Assembly: GCF_009765965.1 (NCBI RefSeq)
Contig: NZ_LMUL01000014.1
Coordinates: forward strand, 1 to 64,000
Source of the DNA: Caulobacter sp. S45
GTDB lineage: Bacteria; Pseudomonadota; Alphaproteobacteria; Caulobacterales; Caulobacteraceae
Reading direction: 5' to 3'
DNA length: 64,000 nt
Shown here: positions 52,773-60,450 of the stretch, piece by piece
How the letters are laid out: every line of letters starts with the position of its first letter
Position numbering within the stretch: the first letter of the stretch is position 1
Notes under the pieces: generated by a model
Told to the model about the DNA's origin: nothing
The model's input: only the letters and a program-made list of their open reading frames with translations
Database searches by the model: none
Translations under genes and position numbers: made by a program

Positions 52773-54157
52773 GCGCGCGGGGCTCCCGTTGTGAGGTCTT
52801 CTTTTCGCAGCACCCGCGCCAGCCACAGGAACAGCCCTATGGCCAGGCCGTAGAACGGCAGCAGGGCGTAGAAGGCGAATTGCAGCGAGTGGTGCGGGTG
52901 GGCGGCGCGGAAGAAATCGCTCGCCGCGCCGACATAGGTCGGTCCGAGGCCCAGGCCGATCAGGTTCATGATCAGCAGCAGCAGGGCGCCCGACAGCACG
53001 CGCTGGTGCGGTGCGACCTCCTCCTGGACCAGGGCGACCGCCGAAGAGAGATAGAAGTAGTTGAGGAAGACCGGGCCGATCAGGAAGGCCAGGGCCATCG
53101 GCCATGACGGCGCCCAGACGAAGCCCACGAAGAAGGGCACCGCCAGGGCGAGCGCGCCTGCCGGGACCAGGGCGTAGGCCCGCTTCGAACGGCGCGTGAA
53201 CCGGTCGATCACCCGTCCGGACGCGAATATCCCGGCACTCATGCCGATGCCGACGAGCAGGGCGTACCAGAGCGCCAGCTGGTTCAGCGTCATGGCCTTT
53301 TCGCGCATGAGGAACAGGGTGGTGAAATTGGTCGACCCGTAGGTGATCATCTGGGTCGCGCCGCTTGCGAGCGAGACGAGCACGAGCGAGGGGCTGGAGA
53401 AGAACATCCGCATCGTCGGCCAAAAGCCCGATGTCGAAGGCTTTGCGGCGAGGATCGGGGGTTTGAGGACACGGGGGGCGGGTGGTTCGGCCAATCGGTT
53501 GGGGTCTAGGCCGCCGCGCCGCGGCTCGGGCACGACCAGCTTGATCGCCACGGCCGCCAGCAAGCCGACCGCGCCCACGGCCAGAAAGGCCTGATGCCAG
53601 CTGAAGGCGGCGGCGACGGAGGCTCCGAAGGCGATGCCCAGCGCCTGTCCGATTGGCGGACCCAGGTTGAACAGGCCCAGCGCCGTGCCGCGACGCCCGC
53701 GCGGGAAGTAGTCGGAGATGATGGCGTAGGAGGGCGGCACGCCCCCGGCCTCGCCAACGCCCACCGCCATCCGCGCCGCGACGAGTTGGGGATAGTTGGT
53801 CGCCAGCCCGCAAGCCGCTGTCGCCGCGCTCCAGATCGCGCAGGCCAGCGACAGCACCCCGACCCGGTTGGTCCGGTCCGCGAGCCAGCCGACAGGGATG
53901 GAGATCAGGCAATAGAACAGGGCGAAATACAGCCCGCCGATCCTGCCCAATTGGCTGTCGGTCAGATGCAGGCTGTCCTGGATCGGCTTGGCCAGGATCG
54001 AAAGCAACTGGCGATCGAGGAAGTTCAGGACATACACGAAGCAGAGCATGGCCAGCACGATCCAGGCCCGCCTGCCTGGCGCGGCGGATCGGCCCGTCAG
54101 GGGCTGCTCGACCGGTGGGAAGGGGCCGACCGGCGGTGCGGATTCCTGGACCGCCAC
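52769..54157 (-). CDS. MFS transporter (spinster-like/ACS-type)
   Basis: A 462-residue inner-membrane protein with about twelve hydrophobic helices. The first helix region reads LCFVYVLNFLDRQLLSILAKPIQ, and the loop-2 motif reads GWLADRTNR. The NFLDRQ motif is typical of the spinster-like proteins common in sphingomonads and Caulobacter. It is coupled to the esterase by a 4-bp overlap. Import of the acid or alcohol released by the esterase is the simplest role. Confidence 0.87.
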   Translation of the reverse strand: MAVQESAPPVGPFPPVEQPLTGRSAAPGRRAWIVLAMLCFVYVLNFLDRQLLSILAKPIQDSLHLTDSQLGRIGGLYFALFYCLISIPVGWLADRTNRVGVLSLACAIWSAATAACGLATNYPQLVAARMAVGVGEAGGVPPSYAIISDYFPRGRRGTALGLFNLGPPIGQALGIAFGASVAAAFSWHQAFLAVGAVGLLAAVAIKLVVPEPRRGGLDPNRLAEPPAPRVLKPPILAAKPSTSGFWPTMRMFFSSPSLVLVSLASGATQMITYGSTNFTTLFLMREKAMTLNQLALWYALLVGIGMSAGIFASGRVIDRFTRRSKRAYALVPAGALALAVPFFVGFVWAPSWPMALAFLIGPVFLNYFYLSSAVALVQEEVAPHQRVLSGALLLLIMNLIGLGLGPTYVGAASDFFRAAHPHHSLQFAFYALLPFYGLAIGLFLWLARVLRKEDLTTGAPRA

Positions 54158-54541
54158 GGCTTAGGCGCTATATCTGTAGTGCGAGGCGCCAATGACGGCG
54201 CGAAGCGATCCACAGGCCTGCTTCTTGGCACGCCTGGCGGCGTTCAGTTTCTTCACCGCCGCCCTCCCTGTTTTCGCAATCGCTCATTATTGACGACTGT
54301 CGAGACCCACCATGCAGCCTAGTAGCGGCCGCCGTCAACACTCACTATGGCGCGGATGAATATGCGTCTAGGCGGCAAGGCTGGCTGCGGCGACGCCCCC
54401 TGTCCGCGCAGAATCCAGCACGTCGGCGGCAACAGCTCCAGCGGCCCATTGGGGCGCGGAACTACAGTGCAAGCGCAGTCCAGCCCTGCTTGAACCTTCT
54501 CCGTCAGGGAATGGGGATGCCGGCGCGTTTCGCATCTTGCC
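54158..54541. other. Intergenic region without a recognised gene
   Basis: The 384 bp between the MFS transporter start and the next SDR stop show no coding sequence that I can support. It must hold the promoter of the MFS-esterase unit, which reads left. No clear operator, RNA gene or terminator with a T-run was seen. Confidence 0.6.
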
Positions 54542-55312
54542 TTAGATCGACTTGACCTCCCCGCCGTCCATACGGAGCGCTGAGCCCGTCATCCACTTTG
54601 CGGCCGGCGAAACGAGGAACGCCATCAGGTCGGCGATCTCCGCGGGCTCGCCGTAACGGGCGATCGCCGCCTCCTTCGGAAACCTAGCCGTGGCTTCCTC
54701 GAGCGTCATGCCGTGGAGCGGGGCCCAATGTTCCAGGTAGGAGCGGCGGCGGCCGGTCATCACTGCGCCCGGCAGGACGCTGTTCACTTGCACGCCGTCC
54801 TCGATGCCGCGATCCGAGAACGCCTTGGCCAGCGCCACGATCGCCGCGTTGATGGTTCCGACCGCGGCGTAGGGCGCTTTGGGGAAGATCGCCGAGTTGC
54901 CCGAGATCAGGACTACCGAGCCCTTGGCGGCCCTGAGCGCCGGCCACGCGGCAATGGTCAGGCGGCGCGCCCCATGCAGCTTGAGCGCCAGCCCCGCGTC
55001 CCATTGCGCGTCGGTCATCTCGAACAGGTCGATCTGGGGAACCGCTCCGGCGATGTTGAGCAGAGCGTCGATCCGACCGAACTTGGCGAGGGTGTCGTCG
55101 ACGATGCGCTTCGCAGCAGACGCCTCGGACAGGTCGACTGCAATCGTCAGCGCCTCGGCCCCGGCCTCACGAACCAGCCGCGCCGTCTCATCCAGCTTGT
55201 CTTGGTTTCTAGCCACCAGCACCAGCGCCGAAAAGTCTCGGGCCAGTCGCACAGCCGTCGCGCCGCCGATACCCTGGCTAGCGCCGGTCACGATCGCCAC
55301 CGTCTTGCTCAT
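54542..55312 (-). CDS. Short-chain dehydrogenase/reductase
   Basis: A 256-residue SDR: TGASQGIGG cofactor loop, LNIAGA at the strand-4 position (NxAG), and a C-terminal MTGSALRMDGG. The usual catalytic Tyr-x3-Lys is not evident: the expected region reads YAAVGTINAAI, so the Lys is replaced. The start at 55312 has AAAGGAGACGG before it. It follows the alpha/beta hydrolase gene after about 100 bp on the same strand. Loss of the Lys would weaken normal SDR catalysis, so the reaction is uncertain. Confidence 0.82.
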   Translation of the reverse strand: MSKTVAIVTGASQGIGGATAVRLARDFSALVLVARNQDKLDETARLVREAGAEALTIAVDLSEASAAKRIVDDTLAKFGRIDALLNIAGAVPQIDLFEMTDAQWDAGLALKLHGARRLTIAAWPALRAAKGSVVLISGNSAIFPKAPYAAVGTINAAIVALAKAFSDRGIEDGVQVNSVLPGAVMTGRRRSYLEHWAPLHGMTLEEATARFPKEAAIARYGEPAEIADLMAFLVSPAAKWMTGSALRMDGGEVKSI

Positions 55313-55412
55313 TTCCGTCTCCTTTGTTCGCATGGATTCTGGCCACATCTTCGGCGAGCTTCGGGATTGAAGCGGGGCGGCGGCGGGGAGGCCGCGTCCG
55401 CCCCGCTGATGC

Positions 55413-56252
55413 TCAGCCGAGGAATTTCCGGATTGCCTCGGCGATCTCGGTTGCGTGGGTCTCGAGCGCAAAGTGGCCGGTGTCGAAGAAGTTCACCTGG
55501 GCGCCGGGGATGTCGCGCTTGAACGCCTCTGCGCCCGGCGGAAGGAAGAACGGATCGTTCCTTCCCCAGACCGCGAGGAACCGTGGCGCGTGGGTCCGGA
55601 AATACTGTTGGAAGGTCGGGTAGAGCGCGACATTGCTCTTGTAGTCCCCGAACAGATCGAGCTGCACATCCGCCGCGCCTTCGCGGGTCAGATAGTAATC
55701 GTCCAGAGTGTAGCCATCCGGGGAAATCCGTGTCGGGTCCGCCACGCCATGACTGTACTGCCAGTAGGTGGTCTCCGGCGTCAGCATCGCCCGCAGGGCG
55801 TTTCTGTTTATCTCCGACGGCTCCTCCCAGTAGGCGCGGATCGGGTTCCAGCCATCGCTCAGGCCCTCGACATAGGCGTTGCCGTTCTGGGAGATGATCG
55901 CGGTAATACGCTCCGGGTGGCGGATCGCGAGACGAAAGCCAGTCGGCGCCCCGTAGTCGAAGACGTAGACGGCGAAGCGGTCGAAGCCGACGATCTCGGT
56001 GAAGCGCTCGATGGTGTCGGCGATGGAGTCGAAGGTGTTGGCCTTGGGGGTGTCAGACCGTCCGAAGCCCGGCAGGTCGGGCGCGATGACGTGGAAGCGA
56101 TCGGCCAGAAGAGGAATCAAGTCCCTGAACATGTGGCTGGACGTGGGGAAGCCGTGCAGCAGCAGGAGCTTGGGCGCATTCGAAGCCCCCGCCTCGCGGT
56201 AGAAGAGCTTCAGTCCGTCGACGTCAACGTTGTTGTAAGTGATCGAACTCAT
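55413..56252 (-). CDS. Alpha/beta hydrolase, epoxide hydrolase/dehalogenase-like (Asp nucleophile)
   Basis: A 279-residue hydrolase. The nucleophile elbow reads VFDYGAPTG, with Asp99 as in haloalkane dehalogenases and epoxide hydrolases. The oxyanion loop is LLHGFPTSSHMFRDLI, and the C-terminal His is in DTGHFALETH. It would open an epoxide or remove a halogen. A perfect GTAACTGC-N6-GCAGTTAC palindrome lies 19 bp before the ATG, so it is likely tightly regulated. No signal peptide is present. Confidence 0.86.
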   Translation of the reverse strand: MSSITYNNVDVDGLKLFYREAGASNAPKLLLLHGFPTSSHMFRDLIPLLADRFHVIAPDLPGFGRSDTPKANTFDSIADTIERFTEIVGFDRFAVYVFDYGAPTGFRLAIRHPERITAIISQNGNAYVEGLSDGWNPIRAYWEEPSEINRNALRAMLTPETTYWQYSHGVADPTRISPDGYTLDDYYLTREGAADVQLDLFGDYKSNVALYPTFQQYFRTHAPRFLAVWGRNDPFFLPPGAEAFKRDIPGAQVNFFDTGHFALETHATEIAEAIRKFLG

Positions 56253-56270
56253 GGCATTTCTCCTTGTGTG

Positions 56271-56292
56271 GTAACTGCCATAAAGCAGTTAC
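56271..56292. promoter_or_regulatory. Perfect operator GTAACTGC-N6-GCAGTTAC
   Basis: Two exact 8-bp arms surround CATAAA. The site sits 19-40 bp before the epoxide-hydrolase-like start, over the probable promoter. GTAAC/GTTAC elements also occur in the gap between the 56358-57041 and 57198-57812 genes (about 57113-57156), so one regulator may act on both. The CGNR protein at 57198 is one candidate. Confidence 0.65.
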
Positions 56293-56357
56293 TGAGGTGT
56301 CTTAAGGGGCGAGGGCGGCCCTCCATCGGTCGGCCTTCAGCCCGTATCTCCAGCCTC

Positions 56358-57041
56358 TCAGCGAGGAAACGCGTCGAGGATCGCGGCGGCCACGAGATCG
56401 GGCCGGGCGACCATCGGAGTGTGATCGACGGGATGGGATATCGTGCGGGCGCCCATTCGTTCCGCCATGAAGCGCTGGTTGAGGTGAGAGATCATGCGAT
56501 CCTCCTCCGCCACCAGATATAGGCTCGGGATATCCCGCCAGAGGGGGCGCCCGACGGGCTTGCCGATGCAGGCGGCGGCGATGGGCCTTTGCACGGCGGC
56601 GAGGACGGCCTGTTCGGCCTCCGACGCTTGTGGCGCGAAAGCAGTCGCGAAGGCCTCCTCCGGCAGCCAGATCAGCCCGTCTGCATCCGGGGCTAGCCTT
56701 GGCGCCAGGGGATGTGGCTCGGTCCGGTAGAACACGTCGGCGACCGTCTCGCCCGCATCAGGGGCGAGGGCGGCCACATAGACCAGCGCCTTGACCCGTT
56801 TCGAGCGGGTGGCGCCGATCACGGCTCCCGCATAGGCGTGGCCCGCGAGCACGACCGGGCCGCCGGCCCGCTCGATGGTACGGTCCAGCGCAGCGACGTC
56901 ATCGTCGAGCGTCGTCAGCGGTAGGGGCGCGGCGACGGCTCGCTGGCCTTCCGATCGGAGCCGTTCGATGACACGCGCCCAGCTTGATCCGTCCGCCCAA
57001 GCTCCATGGGCAAGCACCACAGTGACGTCATTGGTGCTCAT
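56358..57041 (-). CDS. Alpha/beta-fold hydrolase-like protein lacking the nucleophilic Ser
   Basis: A 227-residue alpha/beta-fold protein. The usual elbow GHSYGG reads GHAYAG, with Ala69 in place of the nucleophile. The oxyanion start LAHGAWADGSSW and a late His in HPVDHTP are kept. It may be a non-hydrolytic member of the family or use another mechanism. The ATG at 57041 follows AGGGAGGAAG; the GTG 21 bp upstream is rejected. It is divergent from the CGNR-regulator gene. Confidence 0.82.
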   Translation of the reverse strand: MSTNDVTVVLAHGAWADGSSWARVIERLRSEGQRAVAAPLPLTTLDDDVAALDRTIERAGGPVVLAGHAYAGAVIGATRSKRVKALVYVAALAPDAGETVADVFYRTEPHPLAPRLAPDADGLIWLPEEAFATAFAPQASEAEQAVLAAVQRPIAAACIGKPVGRPLWRDIPSLYLVAEEDRMISHLNQRFMAERMGARTISHPVDHTPMVARPDLVAAAILDAFPR

Positions 57042-57197
57042 AAGGCTTCCTCCCTTTTCCACTTCCGCGATGGGCTGGCGAGATGCGACACCGCATTGAG
57101 CGCCTTAATAGGGTTACGCTCTGGTCATGTAACTTGTCAACAACGTATTTACAGGTTACGTATCCAGGCAGCCGAGAAGCTCTGAAAGACCGACGCC

Positions 57198-57812
57198 ATG
57201 TCCCTCGATCCGCCTGCCATGTTCGTCGCCGATGCGCGCGGCCTCGACTTCCTGAACTCCGTGGCCACGCCGACGGATGCGTTAGTCGACTGGATCGCCG
57301 ACGGCCCTGGTTTGATCAGCTGGCTACGCCAGGGCGGCCTCGTGCCCGCCGATGCGTTGCGGGAGATCGCAGCGCGTGCAATGCCAAGCGAGCTGGACCG
57401 GGTGGCAGGTCAGGCGCGCGACCTGCGCGAGTGGTTCAGGGGTTTCGTACGAGACTGGAGGGGCCGCCCGCTTGGGTCGGACGCCGTCAAAGACTTGGAG
57501 CCGTTAAATCGACTGCTCGAGCGTGATGAGGCCTATGGCCGGATCGTTTTCCATCGAGACGGCGACCATCTCGCTCTCGAGTCGGCGAGGCGATGGCGCT
57601 CGCCGGAATCGCTGCTGATCCCAATTGGCGAGGCGCTGGCGCGGGTAGTGGTGGAAGAGGACTTCACCCACATCAAGGCCTGCGAGGGGCAGAACTGCAC
57701 GCTGGTGTTCGCCGATCACACTCGAGGCCGAGCCCGCCGCTGGTGCAGCATGGGGGTTTGTGGAAACCGCGCCAAGGTCGCTGCCCATCGTCGTCGGAAG
57801 AAGTCGCCGTGA
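57198..57812 (+). CDS. CGNR zinc-finger protein (ABATE domain), likely regulator
   Basis: A 204-residue protein with an N-terminal ABATE-type domain and a C-terminal CGNR zinc finger: two Cys in KACEGQNC and then WCSMGVCGNRAKVAAHRRRKK. Such proteins are thought to bind DNA as stress or catabolic regulators. It is divergent from the Ser-less hydrolase gene. The 156-bp gap contains repeated GTTACG/GTAAC elements and a TTGACA on the minus strand. Confidence 0.87.
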   Translation: MSLDPPAMFVADARGLDFLNSVATPTDALVDWIADGPGLISWLRQGGLVPADALREIAARAMPSELDRVAGQARDLREWFRGFVRDWRGRPLGSDAVKDLEPLNRLLERDEAYGRIVFHRDGDHLALESARRWRSPESLLIPIGEALARVVVEEDFTHIKACEGQNCTLVFADHTRGRARRWCSMGVCGNRAKVAAHRRRKKSP

Positions 57813-57972
57813 CGGTCTCCTCGCGGGTCATCACAAATTAAACGGACATCTAGAATTTTCTTTTCGGTGACGGGCCGGCGACGCAGGCAGGCTTCGATGT
57901 TCTCCAGCAGTAGAGGCGTTCCAGGACCGGCTCTAGGCTCGCCGGCCCTGGGTGGCGCCGGATGGATCTCGT

Positions 57973-58722
57973 TTAGACCTGGGCTAGGCCGCCATCGACC
58001 GGCAGGTCGATGCCGGTGACGTAGCTCGACTCGTCGGAGGCCAGGAAGAATGCGGCTGCGGCGAGCTCCTCCGGGCGACCAATACGGCCGAGCGGGGTCA
58101 TGGAGGCGAACACCTTCTTGGCGGCTTCCGACGCTTCGTCGTTGTCGAACTGACCGCGGATGATCGGCGTTTCGGTAGCGCCGGGGCTCAGCGTGTTCAC
58201 GCGGATGCCACGGTCCTTGAGCTCCTGGGCCCAGGTGCGCACGAGGGACCGGACGCCAGCCTTGGCGGCGCCGTACATACCGTGGGCGGGAACGCCCTTC
58301 ACATTGATGATGGAGGAGACGGCGATGATCGAACCGCCGCGGGTCATCAGCGGCAACGCCTTCTGGACCGTGAAGACGACGCCCTTCAGATTGATGTCCA
58401 GGGTCTTGTCATAGTGGGCTTCGGACAGGTCGAAAATCTGCGCATGCTCGATGAAGCCTGCGCTGGCGAATACGATATCGACCACGCCCTTCTCGGCTTT
58501 CACCTGGGCGTACAGCCTATCCAGGTCCGCTAGGTTGGCCACGTCGCCCTGGACCGTGGTTACGTTCCTGCCGATCTCGGCCTTGGCCTTGTCGAGTTCG
58601 GCCTGGCGACGGCCGGTGATGAAGACGTAAGCGCCTTCGTCGACGAAGCGCTTGGCCGTCGCCAGGCCAATGCCGCTCGATCCGCCCGTGATGACGGCGA
58701 CTTTTCCACTTAGGTTGGACAT
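57973..58722 (-). CDS. Short-chain dehydrogenase/reductase
   Basis: A 249-residue classical SDR: TGGSSGIG cofactor loop, FASAGF near strand 4, catalytic YGAAK, and SYVTGIDLPVDGG. The ATG at 58722 (MSNLSG) follows GTGGAG; a GTG 12 bp earlier is rejected. It is 186 bp downstream of the LysR gene on the same strand, so LysR may control it. The family often detoxifies quinones or aldehydes. Confidence 0.88.
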   Translation of the reverse strand: MSNLSGKVAVITGGSSGIGLATAKRFVDEGAYVFITGRRQAELDKAKAEIGRNVTTVQGDVANLADLDRLYAQVKAEKGVVDIVFASAGFIEHAQIFDLSEAHYDKTLDINLKGVVFTVQKALPLMTRGGSIIAVSSIINVKGVPAHGMYGAAKAGVRSLVRTWAQELKDRGIRVNTLSPGATETPIIRGQFDNDEASEAAKKVFASMTPLGRIGRPEELAAAAFFLASDESSYVTGIDLPVDGGLAQV

Positions 58723-58908
58723 GGGGTGCTCCACTGTCCGTCGTCACGATGACGGCGTTCGAGCGGATAGATGCAGCGGAGGCGGGGGTTCGGTAAGCCG
58801 GCGAATGGGAATGAGGGTCATTCCAAATTGGCATGGCGAGCGCTGCGGCGCGGCGGCCACGGCCAGGCTGAAGAACGTCGTCCTTGCGAGGCGGACCGTG
58901 CTCGCCCC

Positions 58909-59823
58909 TTATGTCGAGGCGGCCGCTTCGCTTTGGAAGGTTGAGCCAAGCTCCTGCTCGATGAAGCTGGCGAAGACGCGGGCCTTGGTGCTCGCATTTC
59001 GGCCGGTCGGGAACACCGCCCAGAGATCGGTCGCGGGCAGGCGCCAATCGTGGAGCACGCGCCTGACCCGGCCCGAGGCGATCTCCGGCGCAAACATCCA
59101 CTCGGAGGCGATGGCGAAGCCCATCCCCGCGAAGACAGCCTCCCGCACGCCCTCCGCCGCTGTGAGCCGCACGCGACCCTTGATCGTCACCACGCTTTCC
59201 GCAGTACCCTGGTTGAACGCCCAGACCGCGCCGCCGCCGCGCTGGTCGTAGATCACCGCCTGATGTGCGAGCAATTCGGTTGGGGTTGTGGGCTCGCCCG
59301 CAGTCTCGAAATAGCTTGGAGCGCCCACCACCACGCGAGGACTTTGGCCGATCTTGCGGGCGGTGAGCGAGGAGTCTTGCAGGTCGCCCATCCGTAGCGC
59401 GACGTCGATCCCCGCTTCCACCAAGTCGAGATTACGGTCGTCGAGAAACACCTCGACATCAAGCTCGGGGTGCATGGCGAGGAACTTGGGAAGCCGCGGA
59501 ACAACGTGCAGCCGGCCGAAGGTCACCGCTCCACAAATCCGCAGGCGTCCCGTCAGCGCCGCCCCCGCGCCCCGCGCCCTGAGCACCGCTTCGTCGGCTT
59601 CTTCGATCGAGCGTTTGGCGTGCCCGTAGAAGGTCTCGCCCGCCTCCGTCGCCGCCAGCCCCTGTGTGGTGCGCAACAGGAGTTTGACGCCGACGCTCTC
59701 TTCCAGCTGCGCGATGATCTTGGAGACCGCCGGCTGCCCGATGCGCAGCTGGCGCCCAGCGGCGGTGAACGATCCAGTGTCTATGACCCGGACAAACGCC
59801 TCCATGGCGGCCAATCGATTCAT
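58909..59823 (-). CDS. LysR-family transcriptional regulator
   Basis: A 304-residue LysR regulator with the N-terminal winged helix (AFVRVIDTGSFTAAGRQLRIGQPAVSKIIAQLE) and the substrate-binding-like domain. It belongs to the large DsdA/AaeR-like subgroup (VFLDDRNLDLVEAGIDVALRMG). The ATG at 59823 has AGGGGAATATT before it; a longer start reads poorly. The neighbouring SDR and divergent DCC protein genes are possible targets. Confidence 0.88.
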   Translation of the reverse strand: MNRLAAMEAFVRVIDTGSFTAAGRQLRIGQPAVSKIIAQLEESVGVKLLLRTTQGLAATEAGETFYGHAKRSIEEADEAVLRARGAGAALTGRLRICGAVTFGRLHVVPRLPKFLAMHPELDVEVFLDDRNLDLVEAGIDVALRMGDLQDSSLTARKIGQSPRVVVGAPSYFETAGEPTTPTELLAHQAVIYDQRGGGAVWAFNQGTAESVVTIKGRVRLTAAEGVREAVFAGMGFAIASEWMFAPEIASGRVRRVLHDWRLPATDLWAVFPTGRNASTKARVFASFIEQELGSTFQSEAAAST

Positions 59824-59985
59824 CAATATTCCCCTGTGGAATGAAGGAAGAGTCTGCGCGGCGCCCCTATCGTCAAGGGGACATGAGCAAATGAGCTTGC
59901 ACGTCACGCCAGCCCCTCCTGCGCTGCCAGGGGCGGGGGTGGCAGATGTATCCTGTCTTCAGGAAAGCCGAGCTATGGTGATCGG

Positions 59986-60450
59986 ATGGAGCCCACCGCA
60001 CCTTCGCCCATCACAGCTTCCGTCGAGCCGGTCGGTCTCGATGGAGTGATGGTGTTCGATGGCGTGTGCAATCTCTGCTCGGGTTACGTGCGTTTCGTAA
60101 CGGCGGTGGATCGGCAAGGCCTGATCCGGTTCGCCGCCATGCAGTCGCCGTTCGGCCGCTTGCTTTGCGAGGCCAACGGGGTCGACCCGTTCGATCCGGC
60201 GACCTTTCTGTTCTTCGACAAGGGGCGCGTGCTCGAGGGGACGGATGCGATCGCGGCGATGCTGACCCGACTTCCCAGGCCATGGCGTTGGCTTCGTTTT
60301 CTCGTCGTGATCCCGCGGCCTTTGCGCGATGGTGTTTACCGCTGGACGGCGCGCCATCGCTATCGTCTGCTGGGCAAGCGACAGACCTGCATGATCCCGC
60401 CGCCCGCCACGCGGGCGCGTTTCCTCGAAGTGGCGCCTCCGGCCGAATGA
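59986..60450 (+). CDS. DCC-family (DUF393) thiol-disulfide oxidoreductase
   Basis: A 154-residue protein of the DUF393 (DCC) family with the diagnostic FDGVCNLCSG motif (Cys-x-x-Cys) near residues 25-33, then FVTAVDRQGLIRFAAMQS. It has a thioredoxin-like fold, and members are thought to act in disulfide exchange. Its stop overlaps the start of the next gene (ATGA at 60447-60450), so the two are coupled. No signal peptide is seen. Confidence 0.85.
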   Translation: MEPTAPSPITASVEPVGLDGVMVFDGVCNLCSGYVRFVTAVDRQGLIRFAAMQSPFGRLLCEANGVDPFDPATFLFFDKGRVLEGTDAIAAMLTRLPRPWRWLRFLVVIPRPLRDGVYRWTARHRYRLLGKRQTCMIPPPATRARFLEVAPPAE

